A stretch of DNA of 64,000 nt from Apostichopus japonicus (taxonomy: Eukaryota > Echinodermata > Holothuroidea > Aspidochirotida > Stichopodidae). Shown here in pieces: positions 31,611-43,375 of the stretch. A program made the position numbers and the translations under genes. The stretch lies in NCBI RefSeq assembly GCF_037975245.1, contig NC_092582.1, positions 642,001-706,000 of the forward strand, read 5' to 3'. The notes below the pieces were generated by a model that ran no database searches, was not told the DNA's origin, and saw only the letters and a program-made list of their open reading frames with translations. Position 1 is the stretch's first letter. Each line of letters begins with the position of its first letter.

Positions 31611-33544
31611 CTGAGCACTCCAAAACAATTTACTAAAAATGTCAACTTAAGTTTTTCTTATGTTGATGGCACTTTTAAACTTTCCTAGATTAGCATTGAA
31701 TGTTTAATTGTATTCCATAGAGACATTAGGACTATATATCCTGAACTTATTTGAAGCTAGCGAACAGGGTCAACCCATCCAATAGCAAACTTATTACATG
31801 AAAAATAAACCGAATTGAAGCTGACGAACGCTTTACAGTGGTTCTATTAGACATTAGAGTATTCAAAATCATACGAAGTTTTGTACGGTGGAGTATACGG
31901 ATCGCGAGAATTCGTGTCCATGTCCATAGGAATCATTTTGGGAAAGTCACTTGTGATATACTTTTAGCAATGCTAGAGGGTGGAACCAATACCGATTAAC
32001 CCCTCACGACATACTGCATACTATCTACACATTTACATTATTTATTTGTTAGAACATCTATTACTGTTCAACTCTTTTTTCAATTGCTTCAGCAATCATC
32101 CACGTCGCAACATACTAGTCGGAATAAATGAAAGTCCGCAGTCACATACGCATGGTCGATTACCGAGGCAATCATTGTGACTTGTACAAGTTTTCATACA
32201 GCGTCTATTTTGTCTTGCAATCTCTTCTTCGTTACGTACACACGCTTCAATTGGAAGGCGAGAAACATAACTTCATTCATTATATATTTATATCTCATCG
32301 ATTTATCGTAATATTCTCTCAGTATTAGGTATTATTATCAAGAAATAAATGCATGTAAATTAAGGGGCAAAAATGTTGCAGTCATAGATTTGTATGTTAT
32401 TAGTAAATAGTATCAAAACATACAAACATACCAAGGGCGTAGGAACCGGGGGCTGGGGTGGGGGGCGCCAGCCCCCCAGTGAAAAATGTGGAGGGGCGGA
32501 AGTATCATTCCGCTCCCCCCCCCCCGCTTCGCAAGTCAGAAAACCCCTTTTTCATTTCCAAATGAGAACAAAATCTCATTTGGAGCACCAAATTGCATCT
32601 AAGGCCAGGTGAAAATACAAAATTAAGTTTACAGAATGGAGTGGGTGTGGAAGTGTGCTATATTGCACCAAATTGCATCTGAGGCCACCTGGAAATGCAA
32701 AAAAATCCAAAGGGGAGGGGGACACCCCCTCCCTTAGACCCCTCCCCCAGGCCGGCCATCAGTTTTCAGCCCCCCCCCCACTCAAAAGTACCTTCCTACG
32801 CCACTGAAACATACAGTGTTAGGTCCCTATCCCTGAGTTCATTGCTTTGAGCAACTGCCTAAGTGATATTTTCTTTTCAAATCATTAGACTTCCGGATCG
32901 ATACTGAGGTTAATACCAAATGTCAGTAAATCCATGGCAGCTGAAGTGTCTGCTAGGATCACTTAGACATGTTGGCGCCATGAACGCCATTATGCACGTC
33001 TCATTCTAACTAACCAATCATACCTACTTTTCAATATCATTATTGAATATTCAATATTAATCAATATGCAGTTATATAATATCAATCATCATAAACTTTC
33101 AACAACAAAAATGTTGCGCTGTTCAATTCAGCTTATGGGCAGTTGATTCTCTGCGAATAGCGTTTGTGTCACATAAAGTTGTTGCCCACCAGTTGTGTGT
33201 TCATTTCTCACTATTATCATTCCAACACGATATCGTCATGATTCACATTAGCTAGAATCTCATGAACTTGTGTTATTAACATAACTAACGTATTTATATA
33301 AGTTAGGCTAAGGAATGTCAACTAGCAAAGGTCAAGGTTGTATTCTTACTCTGATGATAATACACAAGTGGGTTCTTCACTAACATTACAAACCCAGATG
33401 CAATTGCTGCAAGCAATTCAGCAGGCACGTATACTATTTAGAATAGAGATCTTCGAACGATTACTAACATTCCATATTTTGTATTCATTCCATCCTCCCC
33501 AACCCACCCTCTACCTCACAATTTCATTTCATCATTAATTGGTA
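31611..33544. other. Unit 1 flank, no gene
   Basis: AT-rich sequence matching 45915-47400 in unit 2 apart from the MITE at 32432-32806. Short frames such as 31980-32180 are conserved between units only because the DNA is duplicated; they show no known domain. Confidence 0.55.
32432..32806. mobile_element. hAT-type MITE with 8-bp target duplication
   Basis: A 375-base insert with ends CAAGGGCGTAGGAACC and, inverted, CAGTGGCGTAGGAAGG. It is flanked by AAACATAC at 32424-32431 and 32807-32814. Unit 2 has the uninterrupted site near 46715. An 8-bp duplication and CAGTGGCG-type ends are typical of hAT elements. The interior is G/C-homopolymer rich and non-coding. Confidence 0.85.
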
Positions 33545-33740
33545 AACTGAAAATGTCACTACTATTATGTACTAATGTATGATATATGATGCACTAATGT
33601 ATGATATATGATGTAATAATGATACCACAAGTACTATGATATAATGATGTATGATGTACTAATAATACCGCCAGAACTCTGAAGTACAAATGTATGATGT
33701 ATGGTGTGCTAATGATATCGCCAGTCCTATGATGTACTTC
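33545..33740. repeat. TATGATGTACTAATG minisatellite, unit 1
   Basis: A few degenerate units of TGTATGATGTACTAATGATA with CCGCCAGTACTATGA. The unit 2 array at 47400-48560 is much longer. Confidence 0.8.
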
Positions 33741-33744
33741 AATA

Positions 33745-34609
33745 ATAACACGGCTTTCAACGCGGTCACCATGAACATATACTGATATTGGCCTGTCACA
33801 ATTAACTATCAAGGAGAATTCAATAATGATGTGAACAGTCGCAAATGAACACTTTGTTAAAAACTGCTCTTTATCTGCCATATGCTTAGGAAGAGGGGGC
33901 AGGAGTTGGTTACAACCCCTCAACCCCCATCCTCGGGCACCCTCCCCCCCCCACCACCGCTTTTATTCATTAAATATGTTAACAGTTTCATTGATATTGA
34001 GTAAGAAAGTTGAAAAGTATAATGCCAAACTGATCCAATGTTATTCTACACAACAAAAATGCGTCTGTCTGTATCTACGTTCCGCTTTAAGAATCGTTTT
34101 TATAAAACAAATATATATATATAAATACCAATATTTATCGCTGCTATCACAGTCATAGCAAATACCACATTTTAGGTCACTTACGTTGAAATAGACTAAA
34201 TAAGATTAAAATAAGAACTTCTTCATTGGGCAACAATAGGTTTGTCGTAGATATACGTCTCTTCAACAACTAACTAATCAATAATTCAGCTATCGTAGAT
34301 AAGATTTTGCGAGCATGGTTACTGCATTTTGGAATTTCAAGTTAAATTCAAGTTCCTTTTTATTCATAAACTGATGGGAGTAAAATTAAGATCGGTTAAA
34401 ACTGCGCGTTGTCGATATCACACCAACAATATGTCTTAAATGATATATATGTTATTGTGTTTTCATGTTTTAAAAATAATTATAGTGGAAGCGTAGGCCA
34501 TCCTTACTAGACTTTTCTTAGTAAAGCACTTGTTTGCAGTTTACAATAATGCCAAAATATGTATGCTGATTAGGTGGTAGATTTCAATCCATTTAGGGTA
34601 CGTTCTTAC
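33745..34609. other. Intron, unit 2, nothing recognised
   Basis: Matches 19450-20315 of unit 1, including the C-rich patch at about 33917-33960. No gene. Confidence 0.6.
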
Positions 34610-34783
34610 CTTCGATACACTCAGGAAGCTCTCGCGTCCACTGTCCGGCGTCACAGGTAGATGCACCGTTTCCTCGTAATGTAAAACCGTCATCGCAAAT
34701 GTAGGATCGGATTGTACCATGTTTGGCACGATTGCTTGAGTAAACCACCCGACCATTATTCAAATTCTCATCTTCACAATGCA
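34610..34783 (-). CDS. CCP exon, unit 2 copy of 20316-20489
   Basis: Acceptor TTCATTAG and donor G|GTAAGA; 58 codons, phase 1 to 1. It reads HCEDENLNNGRVVYSSNRAK, RSYICDDGFTLRGNGASTC and GQWTRELPEC. Intact. Confidence 0.9.
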
Positions 34784-34984
34784 CTAATGAAATTAAAGAA
34801 TGAAATATGCGAAAGAAATCTTTTCGTTTCTGTTGAAATTAACATGGAGCCTGGAGTATTCTGATAAATAAGCCAGAAATCTTGATCAAATAGTAACATT
34901 AAAGACTCACAACTTTGTTTGAAATAACAACGACAGCAATGGTGCATTCATTTAATTGAAACCATTTATTCGAATTCTTTAAAA

Positions 34985-35095
34985 CATCAATTCGTCATTT
35001 CGTCAATTCGTCAATTCGTCAATTCGTCAATACGTCAATACGTCAATTTGTCAATACGTCAATTCATCAATTCATCAATGCATCAATTCATCGAA
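34985..35095. repeat. ATTCGTCA minisatellite, unit 2
   Basis: Shorter copy of the 20690-20840 array, showing array-length change after duplication. Confidence 0.85.
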
Positions 35096-35316
35096 CTCAT
35101 TTTTTTCATCGGACGTCTGTTTTTCAAACATATTTAAGTAGGAAATACAAGAAACTACTTGTAAATAGGACTGTGTATCTGTTGCACATAATTAGGATCG
35201 ATCAAGATATATGCTCGCAAATCAAATCGGGGTTAATGTGAGATTGCCTTTACTTTTATTGAGTCTGATTATCTTTAATTTGTGAAGTTATACGTTTAAA
35301 AAAAGATGTCACTTAC

Positions 35317-35514
35317 TCTTTTTACAGATTGGTCGCTGCCCATCCCAACTTTCAAGTCGACACGTCTGTTGTACATCTGTGGCATATCCATGCTGTAAAC
35401 AGTTGAATGTGGCAATAGTTCCACCTAAACGGTATCCGGAGCCTGGTTCCGATTCCGGTGTGTTTTAGACAACTTCCCAGTCTCCAAAGTAAATTGATGA
35501 TTCACTGCAGGGTT
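35317..35514 (-). pseudogene. CCP exon with Tyr-to-stop change (unit 2)
   Basis: The donor A|GTAAGT is strong and the length is the same 198 bases as the unit 1 copy. The frame reads PCSESSIYFGDWEVV and then TAA at 35467-35465 where unit 1 has TAC. After the stop it continues NTPESEPGSGYRLGG-like and keeps the remaining Cys pattern. A single-base nonsense mutation explains the loss. Confidence 0.87.
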
Positions 35515-36034
35515 CTAAATTGAATATGAATATAATTTCATTCTAAAAACGGTGGAATGAAAAACTAAAAGTCTCTATGCAGGTTTTTTTTATGGCATCA
35601 TACTCGATTGTTAGATCTGTATAGTTGTTCATAAAAATCAAATGAATGATAATTCACAAGATATGTGCTCAGTTTGATACAAAACAAATCAAAATGGATC
35701 AAAATGACTGAATCTTCTGGATAATTACTGAAGCTCTAAATGTTCATGTTTGCTGTGAGATGTTTTAGAAAACATCACAAAATTTAAATTCTTACATCAA
35801 TGTGTATCTGTGTGTACTTTTGGTCGTGTGGTGTCTTTTGAAAGTTTCTTCATTCATAAGATGACAGCATAATAACACATAATACATGTTTGGCATCTTC
35901 AAGCATAGTCAATATTACTGAGTATAGAACATTCAACCTGAAATACGATATTTATAACACGAGGATTTTATACAGTATTTGAAAGTCAATTTCTTCTTTG
36001 GATTTTGTGTCACGTTTAGCTTGCATACACATAC

Positions 36035-36223
36035 CTTCAATACACCTTGGTGGTTCATTAGTCCAGATTCCTAAATCACATGAACTTGAGTTATGGTGGC
36101 TTTTGTAGTAACCATTGTTGCACGTGAACGTTGCGGTGGTATTTTCTTCCAGTGTAAGGATAGCATGTGAATTGAGTGTATACCTTACTTGCCCGTTCTG
36201 TATGACAATCGGTGGGCACAGAA
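36035..36223 (-). CDS. CCP exon, intact unit 2 copy of 21784-21973
   Basis: Acceptor TACCAG and donor G|GTATGT; 63 codons, phase 1 to 1. It reads LCPPIVIQNGQVRYTLNSHA, ATFTCNNGYYKSHHNSSSC and GIWTNEPPRC. The longest open frame in the area is a different one, so this exon shows only when the splice phase is used. Confidence 0.87.
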
Positions 36224-36587
36224 CTGGTACAAATGGAACACAAACAAAACTATGGTAACAATGAAATTTAAATCATCACAATTAGGAACAATAATAAAAC
36301 GTATTTTTTTACAATAAAGAATTAAAGGTTTGTCTTCCATTAAAACATCATAGAAAGGACAAATCATGATATTAATACTGGCTCTGATAAATGGGAAAAT
36401 GAGTTATGAGCTACAATGAGCTATAAATGGTATATTCTGTGCAGCTATAGAAAGTGTAAAACTCGTTCTCACTGCCAGCCTTAAAGGAACAGACATTTAG
36501 TTTGTTATTATTCAGATTTTTTCGCATTGATAACGCCGTTGATAAAGCTCAGGACAATATTATTTTTTAAATTAAGTTCTTTCCTAC

Positions 36588-36818
36588 TCTTCTCGCATGT
36601 AGGCGTTGCAGAAGACCACGATTGGCCGCCAAGTCTTCCGTTTGATTGACAGGTTGATTGAACTGGAGCGCCTTCTGGTATTCTATACCCTCTCCTACAG
36701 GTGAATGAACGAATTGTTCCTGCTGGTTTGTATCTGAGGTGAGTACATGATATACCCTCAGGATGACTGTAATGCACTAAAGTTCCATCGTCTTGAGTGA
36801 CTCGAATTAAACAACCGA
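36588..36818 (-). CDS. Long CCP exon, unit 2 copy of 22323-22553
   Basis: Acceptor TTTTAG and donor A|GTAGGA; 77 codons, phase 1 to 1. It reads GCLIRVTQDDGTLVHYSHPE, GTIRSFTCRRGYRIPEGAPV and GGQSWSSATPTC. Intact, with a few replacements relative to unit 1. Confidence 0.88.
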
Positions 36819-37779
36819 CTAAAAGAGAGATGAAAGGAATATTTTTTACTAACTCGTTGAAAACTAGATATCAAATCACCCTTGTTACTTCATGAGAAGT
36901 TTGATATGTATATTCTCTATTCTTATGTAAAACTAAGAAAGAAATCAAAAGTATCTGATATCCGAAAAATGTTAGTGATTGTTCGGGAAAAAAATGTTGA
37001 GAATAGAGCATAAAAAGTAACGAGGTCTCCCATCTACGACAACATGTACCTCACATCCTCCATGAACAGGAAGCAGGTATTTGCTGAAAGGTTCTATCTG
37101 ACTGAAACCATGTTCTGGTAGAGAGACTTGATGAGGTGTTGCTGGATATATATGCGTAAGTTACAGGCGGTTTAGGAGGAAAATCTAATATGTATAATCA
37201 ATCCCTCCTTTTTTCAAGACTTATTAAAAAAATTAACGAACAAAAAAGAACTGGGAAATTATAAACCAGGCAATTATTGAAGTCAGTGATGAATAGAAAG
37301 ATACGTGAAAGGTAGGTAAACATACTCTGTGGAGGTGCTGGAACGAACAACATCTGTATGCATTGAAAATGTAGTTGCTGCTAAAATATGTAACAGGACG
37401 TAATGGGATCAGTTCTGATGAAAACTTCAAGATTTGAAGAAGAGAGATTCTGAAGAGAGATAAATGTCGACTTCATGGAATGCATTGTCTTACAGCCTTA
37501 CTTCAGACAACTTTGAACCCATAACTTTGAAGAACACCTAGAGGTAGAATTCCTTACGTGTACAGATTAAAGCATTATTCGGTACTCTCTGATTGTAATA
37601 TGCCCAGTTGAAAACGTACTTTTGCATCTCTGTTGAGAAAGAAGTAGATTGGACATAAATATAACACGTGAATGTATGGTTACCTGCCTGGGTCAGGTTT
37701 ATACGCACATTATTATTATCCATGTATAATTAGGGTAATCACAGGATGTTAAACTCTGTTATTCTCTTAGTGTACTTAA

Positions 37780-37965
37780 GAAGACAGAGCGATTCTGGAG
37801 GTGGCATCCATTCCCCATCTGTACATGTTAATGGTGATATCTGGCATTTAAAATATCCGCTATTACATCTGTATGTAAGACCATATCCATTGACTTTAGT
37901 GTCACCATCTCTAGCATTGTCCAGCCATCGTCCATAGTTTGGACGAGTGGGCACAACGCAAGTAG
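37780..37965 (-). CDS. CCP exon with lost splice donor (unit 2)
   Basis: Acceptor TACAG is intact and the frame is open with the conserved Trp: CVVPTRPNYGRWLDNARDGD, YRCNSGYFKCQISPLTC and DGEWMPPPESLC. The donor, C|GTAAGT in unit 1, is C|TTAAGT here (first intron base at 37779). Without splicing the frame reads through a short tail (LKYTKRITEFNIL) to a stop at 37739. Either the exon is dead, it is skipped, or it serves as a terminal exon. Confidence 0.85.
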
Positions 37966-39764
37966 CTGTAATTAAAAACAATAACATTCAAATACAGTTA
38001 TGTACAATGACGTTAATCCATTAAACTATTTAGTAGATGCTTAACTACATGTGTTTATTACAGACATTTGTCAAGAGAAAATACCCTTATCAATGTTATA
38101 AGCAGTCTATTGAATAACGACGAATATCACGAAAGAGAGATTACTTCTTCTTTTGCAATATTCGTCTTGTGAAACTGTTTCTTCGGAAATAAGAAAATGC
38201 AATTTGTATTTCGCACTGGTAGGCAATGGCTAATATTAACATTCAAATATTATGACACACGTGTCCATCTGTGTTTCATAAGGTATCCATCCTTTCCTAT
38301 TCACCATTCAGATGATTAAGACTGAAAGTTGTTTCAATAAAATATTCATCAAGATGCACAAAATGTTCCGACCAAAATTGAAACTAGACCCAGCTTTCGT
38401 CAAGAAACGTGTTTCATGTAAAATGTTTACTTTAAAAAAGTAAGCAAGAACGGAATAAACTTAAGCCAAGCTTTGTAGTTCATATATATAGTATTTCAAC
38501 ATGTCGTATTAAAAAATGTTCACTGAACAACGTGTGACGTAATCAATTAACAGATCAAGTAGGGTTCCATTTCTTCTAAACATTCCATGTAATAACAATG
38601 TGAAGGTTCCATCCAGATGGCTCTACTTGGACGAAAATGTTCGTATTTCCTCACCAAGTAGATTTAGAAAGCAAACAGTACCTCAAAAAGAACATTAGCG
38701 ATGACCCCCAATTTTTTCACATTTTTTCACAACAAAGTCACATTAATAAATACAGCGCTTCATGCGCACGATGTAAAGGTCAAACATATCTAAATTACTG
38801 AATGACCATTCCAATTATCACATAACTGCTTTAACAAAAAAAAATGTTATGAAGCCAGTGTAAACAAATTATGCCCTGAACTTTTCATTAAAGTGGTAAA
38901 ACAACAATAACTTGTATATATATGTTCAATATACATTGGCCAGTTTTTAAACCTAATAAATATAAGGATTTCCATTGCAGCATGTATATGTCTAGTTACG
39001 TCAATAGCTTTAACGATATTGCAATGCCATGTTTGTACTATGTGTTACTTGACGTTATACCATTGTTCATTCGAGCTACATGTTATCTCGCTGGGGCCTA
39101 TTAGCACATGTATATCTACACAGTAGAAACGCACGGTACCCTGATAAGGATATTCGATTAAGGATTTATCGAAGCGAACATTCGATCGTACGTCTGGAAC
39201 TGAACACTTTATTTCTTTGTTCAAAGGAAAGAATAAGCAAAATGTTTTGGAATTATTTCTTCAATATTTATGTACTTACTACTTGTTGTGTATGTATTTA
39301 AACAAGTGTTGGTATTACAGGCAACGTATTAGAGGCAACGCAACTTGAAATGCATCCCATTCTTTTAAGTAGACTGCTGGATAATAGGTATGGAAACTGC
39401 GCAAAAACTGTGGATAATAAAGGATTGTCTGGTTGCCCAAAGAAGTTACCTTAAAAAAGGATAAATCATTTTCCAAACATGTTGTTAAAGTATGAGAACA
39501 CTAATATTGCGTACGACAAAGAAACGATGTTTTAATCGTTAAGGATGGACATTTCCAATATGATTTGAACAGTACAAAACGTGACGTTATCTACGCTAAT
39601 GCAGATTGCGACATAACCCACACTTCGTGCAGTACCTACAGTTATTATAACAACAACCGCGTGTGAATACAGATTAATTTCTTCCTTAATTTTCGGTGAA
39701 ATTTATTATAAATTAGATATGTTTTCAAACACTCTTTAAGCAGCCATATATGTAGTAGATCGGT
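37966..39764. other. Intron, unit 2, nothing recognised
   Basis: Matches 23630-25452 of unit 1 with the (AT)n tract mostly missing. No gene. Confidence 0.6.
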
Positions 39765-40621
39765 GGTGTACAGTGTACACTCTATCAGCAATATTACCTT
39801 GATGAGGAATAACCTCTTATAGGCCTGTGTACAGTGTACAATCAATCAGCAGTGTTCCCTCAATCAGGTATAACCTATTGGATATTTGTGTACAGTGTTC
39901 AATATATTTACAGTGTTCCTTCAATCACAAACAAACTATTATATACCTGTGTATAGTGTACAATCTATCAGTAGTATTATCTCAATGAGAAATAACCTCC
40001 TATGCCTGTTTACATTGTACAATATATCAGGAGTATTACCGCCATCAGGAATAACCTCTTCTATGCCTGTGAACAGTGTACAATCTATCAGCAGTGTTTC
40101 CTCAATCAGGAATAACCTATTATAAACCTTTGTATTGTGTACAATATATCAGTAATATTCCCTCAATCAGGAATAACCTCCTATGCCTGTTTACAGTGTA
40201 CAGTCTATCAGCAGTATTCCCTCAATCAGGAACAACATCTCAAATGCCTGTGTACAGTGTTCAATCTATCAGCAGTATTCCCTCAATGAGGAATATCTTC
40301 CTCTGCCTGTGTACAGTGTACAGTCTATCAGTAGTATTCCCTCAATCAGGAACAACATGTTATATGCCTGTGTACAGTGTACAATCTATCAGCGGTGTTC
40401 CCTCAATCAGGAATAAACTATTGGATACTTGTGTACGGTGTACAATCTATCAGCGTGTCCCATCAATCAGGAATAACCTTTCATATGCCTGTATACAGTG
40501 TACACTCTATCAGCAGTATTACCTTAAGGAGGAATAGCCTCTTTTATGCTTGTGTACAGTGTAAAATCAATCAGCAGTGTTCCCTCAATCAGGAATACCC
40601 CCTTCATGTCTGTGTTCAGTG

Positions 40622-41726
40622 CAGGCGCGGCGGAACGGAAAAAATATTGGGGGGGGGGGGCTAATGTGTGGAGACTATCTAAGCGGAGCGCCACCATCGG
40701 TTGGCGCGGAGCGTACAAGAAAACTTTGGGTTTTTCAAACCCCCAGATGGCCGGAAACGGCACTTCCCGAGTGTTTTATGCTGCGAATACCTATAGCCCT
40801 AAAATATGGGTCTCAAGCCTGCAATTTCTCAGATTGCACGTAAAAGTCTGTAAAAACATTGTAATTTGAATATTCGATGGTGTTTTAAGAGAGTATAGCT
40901 ATTGCTCGTAGTGTACTCGCAAAGACGTTTTTGAGTGTAGTAAGGGCAGTGGCGGAGCTAGGGATATTGGTCAGGGGGGAAAGAATGGTCTGTAGGGGCG
41001 CTTTCGACACTATCTAAGCGGAGCGCCACCGTATGGCGCGGAGCGTACGGAAATTTTTTTGAGTAAAGTTACTCCTTAGATTGCAGGAAATGACCCTTTC
41101 CGGGCCTTGCTAATTTGCAGATAAACGGAGAATAAATAGATGTCGTCGCCATTTTGTCGGAAAATTACACCAACAGAATATGACAAATGTCAATAGGTAT
41201 ATGAGAGCGCAGTAAAATAGTCAATAATCGCGAATAAGTTCAAAGTAGTGAAAAGCTGAAAAGGGCGCCAGCAGTCCATTTGAGTCCGTCAGGAGGGGGG
41301 GGGGGTCCGCCCCCTGACTGTATATATGGACGCTCCGCCACTTAGTAAGTGGATGTTGGAGAACTGGCTGAAATGAGGCAAGTCATTGGCCTAAGACGAA
41401 GTTGTGTTACGCTTACCGGTACCCACACTCACTGCTTCCACTTTTCACGGGGCGTGAAGACGCGGTTGGGGTGACAATGTGGTCTATAGCCAGGGGACGG
41501 GCCGAGGGACCAGGGTCCCCCAGCAATTACTAAAATTATTACACCTATATAGTATACGTGTGCATCGGACAGATCGACAAGTATGCATTGAAAAATGGGC
41601 AGATGCACTTTTCGGAGCCTTGGTAAATATTGGGGGGGGGGGCTTAATCATGCATTTGCCCCTCAACGTTTTCATTGGGGGGCTGAGCCTCCCCCAAGCC
41701 CCCCCCCCCCGGTTCCGCCGCCACTG
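40622..41726. mobile_element. hAT-type non-autonomous element inserted in the minisatellite
   Basis: Ends are CAGGCGCGGCGGAACGG and, inverted, CAGTGGCGGCGGAACCGG. The 8-bp target duplication GTTCAGTG lies at 40614-40621 and 41727-41734. It has homopolymer G tracts and no transposase. A second MITE is nested inside it. Confidence 0.85.
40946..41342. mobile_element. hAT-type MITE nested in the element above
   Basis: Ends are GCAGTGGCGGAGCTAGG and, inverted, AGTGGCGGAGCGTCC. Flanks are TAGTAAGG (40938-40945) and TAGTAAGT (41343-41350), seven of eight bases alike. It shares with the outer element a segment around CTATCTAAGCGGAGCGCCAC. Confidence 0.8.
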
Positions 41727-42795
41727 GTTCAGTGTACAATCTATCAGCAGTATTCCCTCAATGTAGCATAACCTTTTATATGCCTGTATACAGTGTTCAC
41801 TCTACCAGCAGTATTACCTTAATGAGGAATAGCCTCTTATATGCCTGTGTACATTGTACAGTCTATCAGCAGTATTATCTCAAGGAGGGATAACTTCCTC
41901 TGCCTGTTTACAGTGTACAGTCTATCAGCAGTGTTACCTTAATGAGGAATAGCCTCTTATATGCCTGTATACAGTGTACACTCTATCAGCAGTATTCCCT
42001 CAATGACCTGAGGGGCCTCTTATATGCCTGTGTACATTGTAAAATCTATCAGCAGTATTATCTCAAGGAGGGATAACCTCCTATGCCTGTATACAGTGTA
42101 CAATATATCAGTAGTATTACCGAAATCAGGAATAACCTCGTATATGCCTGTGTACAGTGTACAACCTATCAGCAGTGTTTCCTCAATCAGGAACAACCTA
42201 GTGAATACAAGTGTACAGTGTACACTCTATCAGCAGTGTTCCAACAATCCGGAATAACCTATTGGATCATTGTGTTTAGTGTACAATAAATCGGCAGTGT
42301 TCCCTCGAGCAGGAACAACCTCTTATGCCGTGTGCAGTGTAGACTCTATCAGCAGTATTACTTCAATGAGGAATTACCTCTTATATGCCTGTTTACAGTG
42401 TACAATCTATCAGCATTATTCCCTCAATCAGGAATAACCTCGTCTATGTTTGTGTACAGTGTACAATTTATCAGCAGTGTTCCCTCAATCAGGAATAACC
42501 TCGTATATGCCTGTTTACATTGTACAATCTATCATCGGTGTTCCCTCAATGAGGAATAACCTATTGTATATCTGTTTACAGTGTACAATCTATCAGCAGT
42601 ATTACTTCAATGAGGAATTACCTCTTATATGCCTGTTTACAGTGTGCAATCTATCAGCAGTGTTCCCTCAATGAGGAATAACTCAAATATACCTGTGTAA
42701 GTGTAGAATCTGGAGTAACGTTGTGAATACCAGTGTACAATGTACAATATATCATTAGTGTTCCCTCGATCGGGAATAACGTCTTATGCCTCCTA

Positions 42796-43094
42796 ACAGT
42801 CTATAATTTATTCGGGGGGTGGGGGCGGTTAGTAGGCTGAAATTTCAACTGGAATACGGTCAGTGTCAGTCAGACATCCCATCTTTCGGGAGTGCACTTT
42901 TCAACTATTTTGATACCTCTGTACAATTGGCCCTCACTTAACGAGGCTAACATAGACTACTTACTACAAAAGCTATGTTAATGTAACAAAGGAGAAACAT
43001 ACTAAGGGGAAATTACCAAAACATATAGTGCTTTTTCCTAGCTCGCTTAATATTATTTTCTTTGCGGGGGGGGGGGCTATTTATCACTCATATG
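42796..43094. other. Unit 2 flank, no gene
   Basis: Counterpart of 30866-31244 with shorter G/C runs. No gene. Confidence 0.55.
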
Positions 43095-43375
43095 ATTTTT
43101 TTTTTTCAAATTGTTCACTTCATTCCAACTGAGCATTTGGGATGAAGTGAACATTTAAACATTTTGCAGAAAAATGTTGAGTTGACGAGATACGATAAGT
43201 TGCCAATTAAACATTTTGCAGAAAATTTTTCAATTGATCAGATGGAATGAAGTGAACAATTGAACAGTTTGCAGCAAAATGTCCATTTGATGAGATATGA
43301 TAATTTGTCAATTAATCATTTTGCATAAAATTGTTTTGGATTGCTCGGTAGCTTTATCTGAGCAATCCAATGATA
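43095..43375. repeat. About 110-bp tandem repeat, unit 2
   Basis: Two to three units matching 31245-31610, interrupted on the right by the LINE nest. Confidence 0.8.

Larger units (their letters stand above)
19450..33740. repeat. Tandem segmental duplication, unit 1
   Basis: This unit matches 33740-48000 in the same order with an offset of about 14.3 kb: exon 20316 to 34610, 21061 to 35317, 21784 to 36035, 22323 to 36588, 23444 to 37780, and flank 31640 to about 45920. Unit-specific content is 25453-28984 (with a CCP exon), a solo LTR and a hAT MITE. Edges are approximate because I compared by eye. Confidence 0.8.
39765..42795. repeat. 61-bp minisatellite, unit 2 (interrupted by hAT MITEs)
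   Basis: Some 30 or more units of about 60-61 bases in two blocks, 39765-40621 and 41727-42795. Units share TGTACAGTGTACAATCTATC and TTCCCTCAATCAGGAATAAC. Because many units are near a multiple of three, long open frames arise by chance on plus; they are not genes. Confidence 0.92.

Noticed and set aside
40076-40664. Long plus-strand frames with repeating QSGITSYMPVYSVQSI-like peptides
   Set aside because: The minisatellite unit is near a multiple of three, which keeps frames open by chance. Unit lengths vary and frames switch, and there is no start or splice context.
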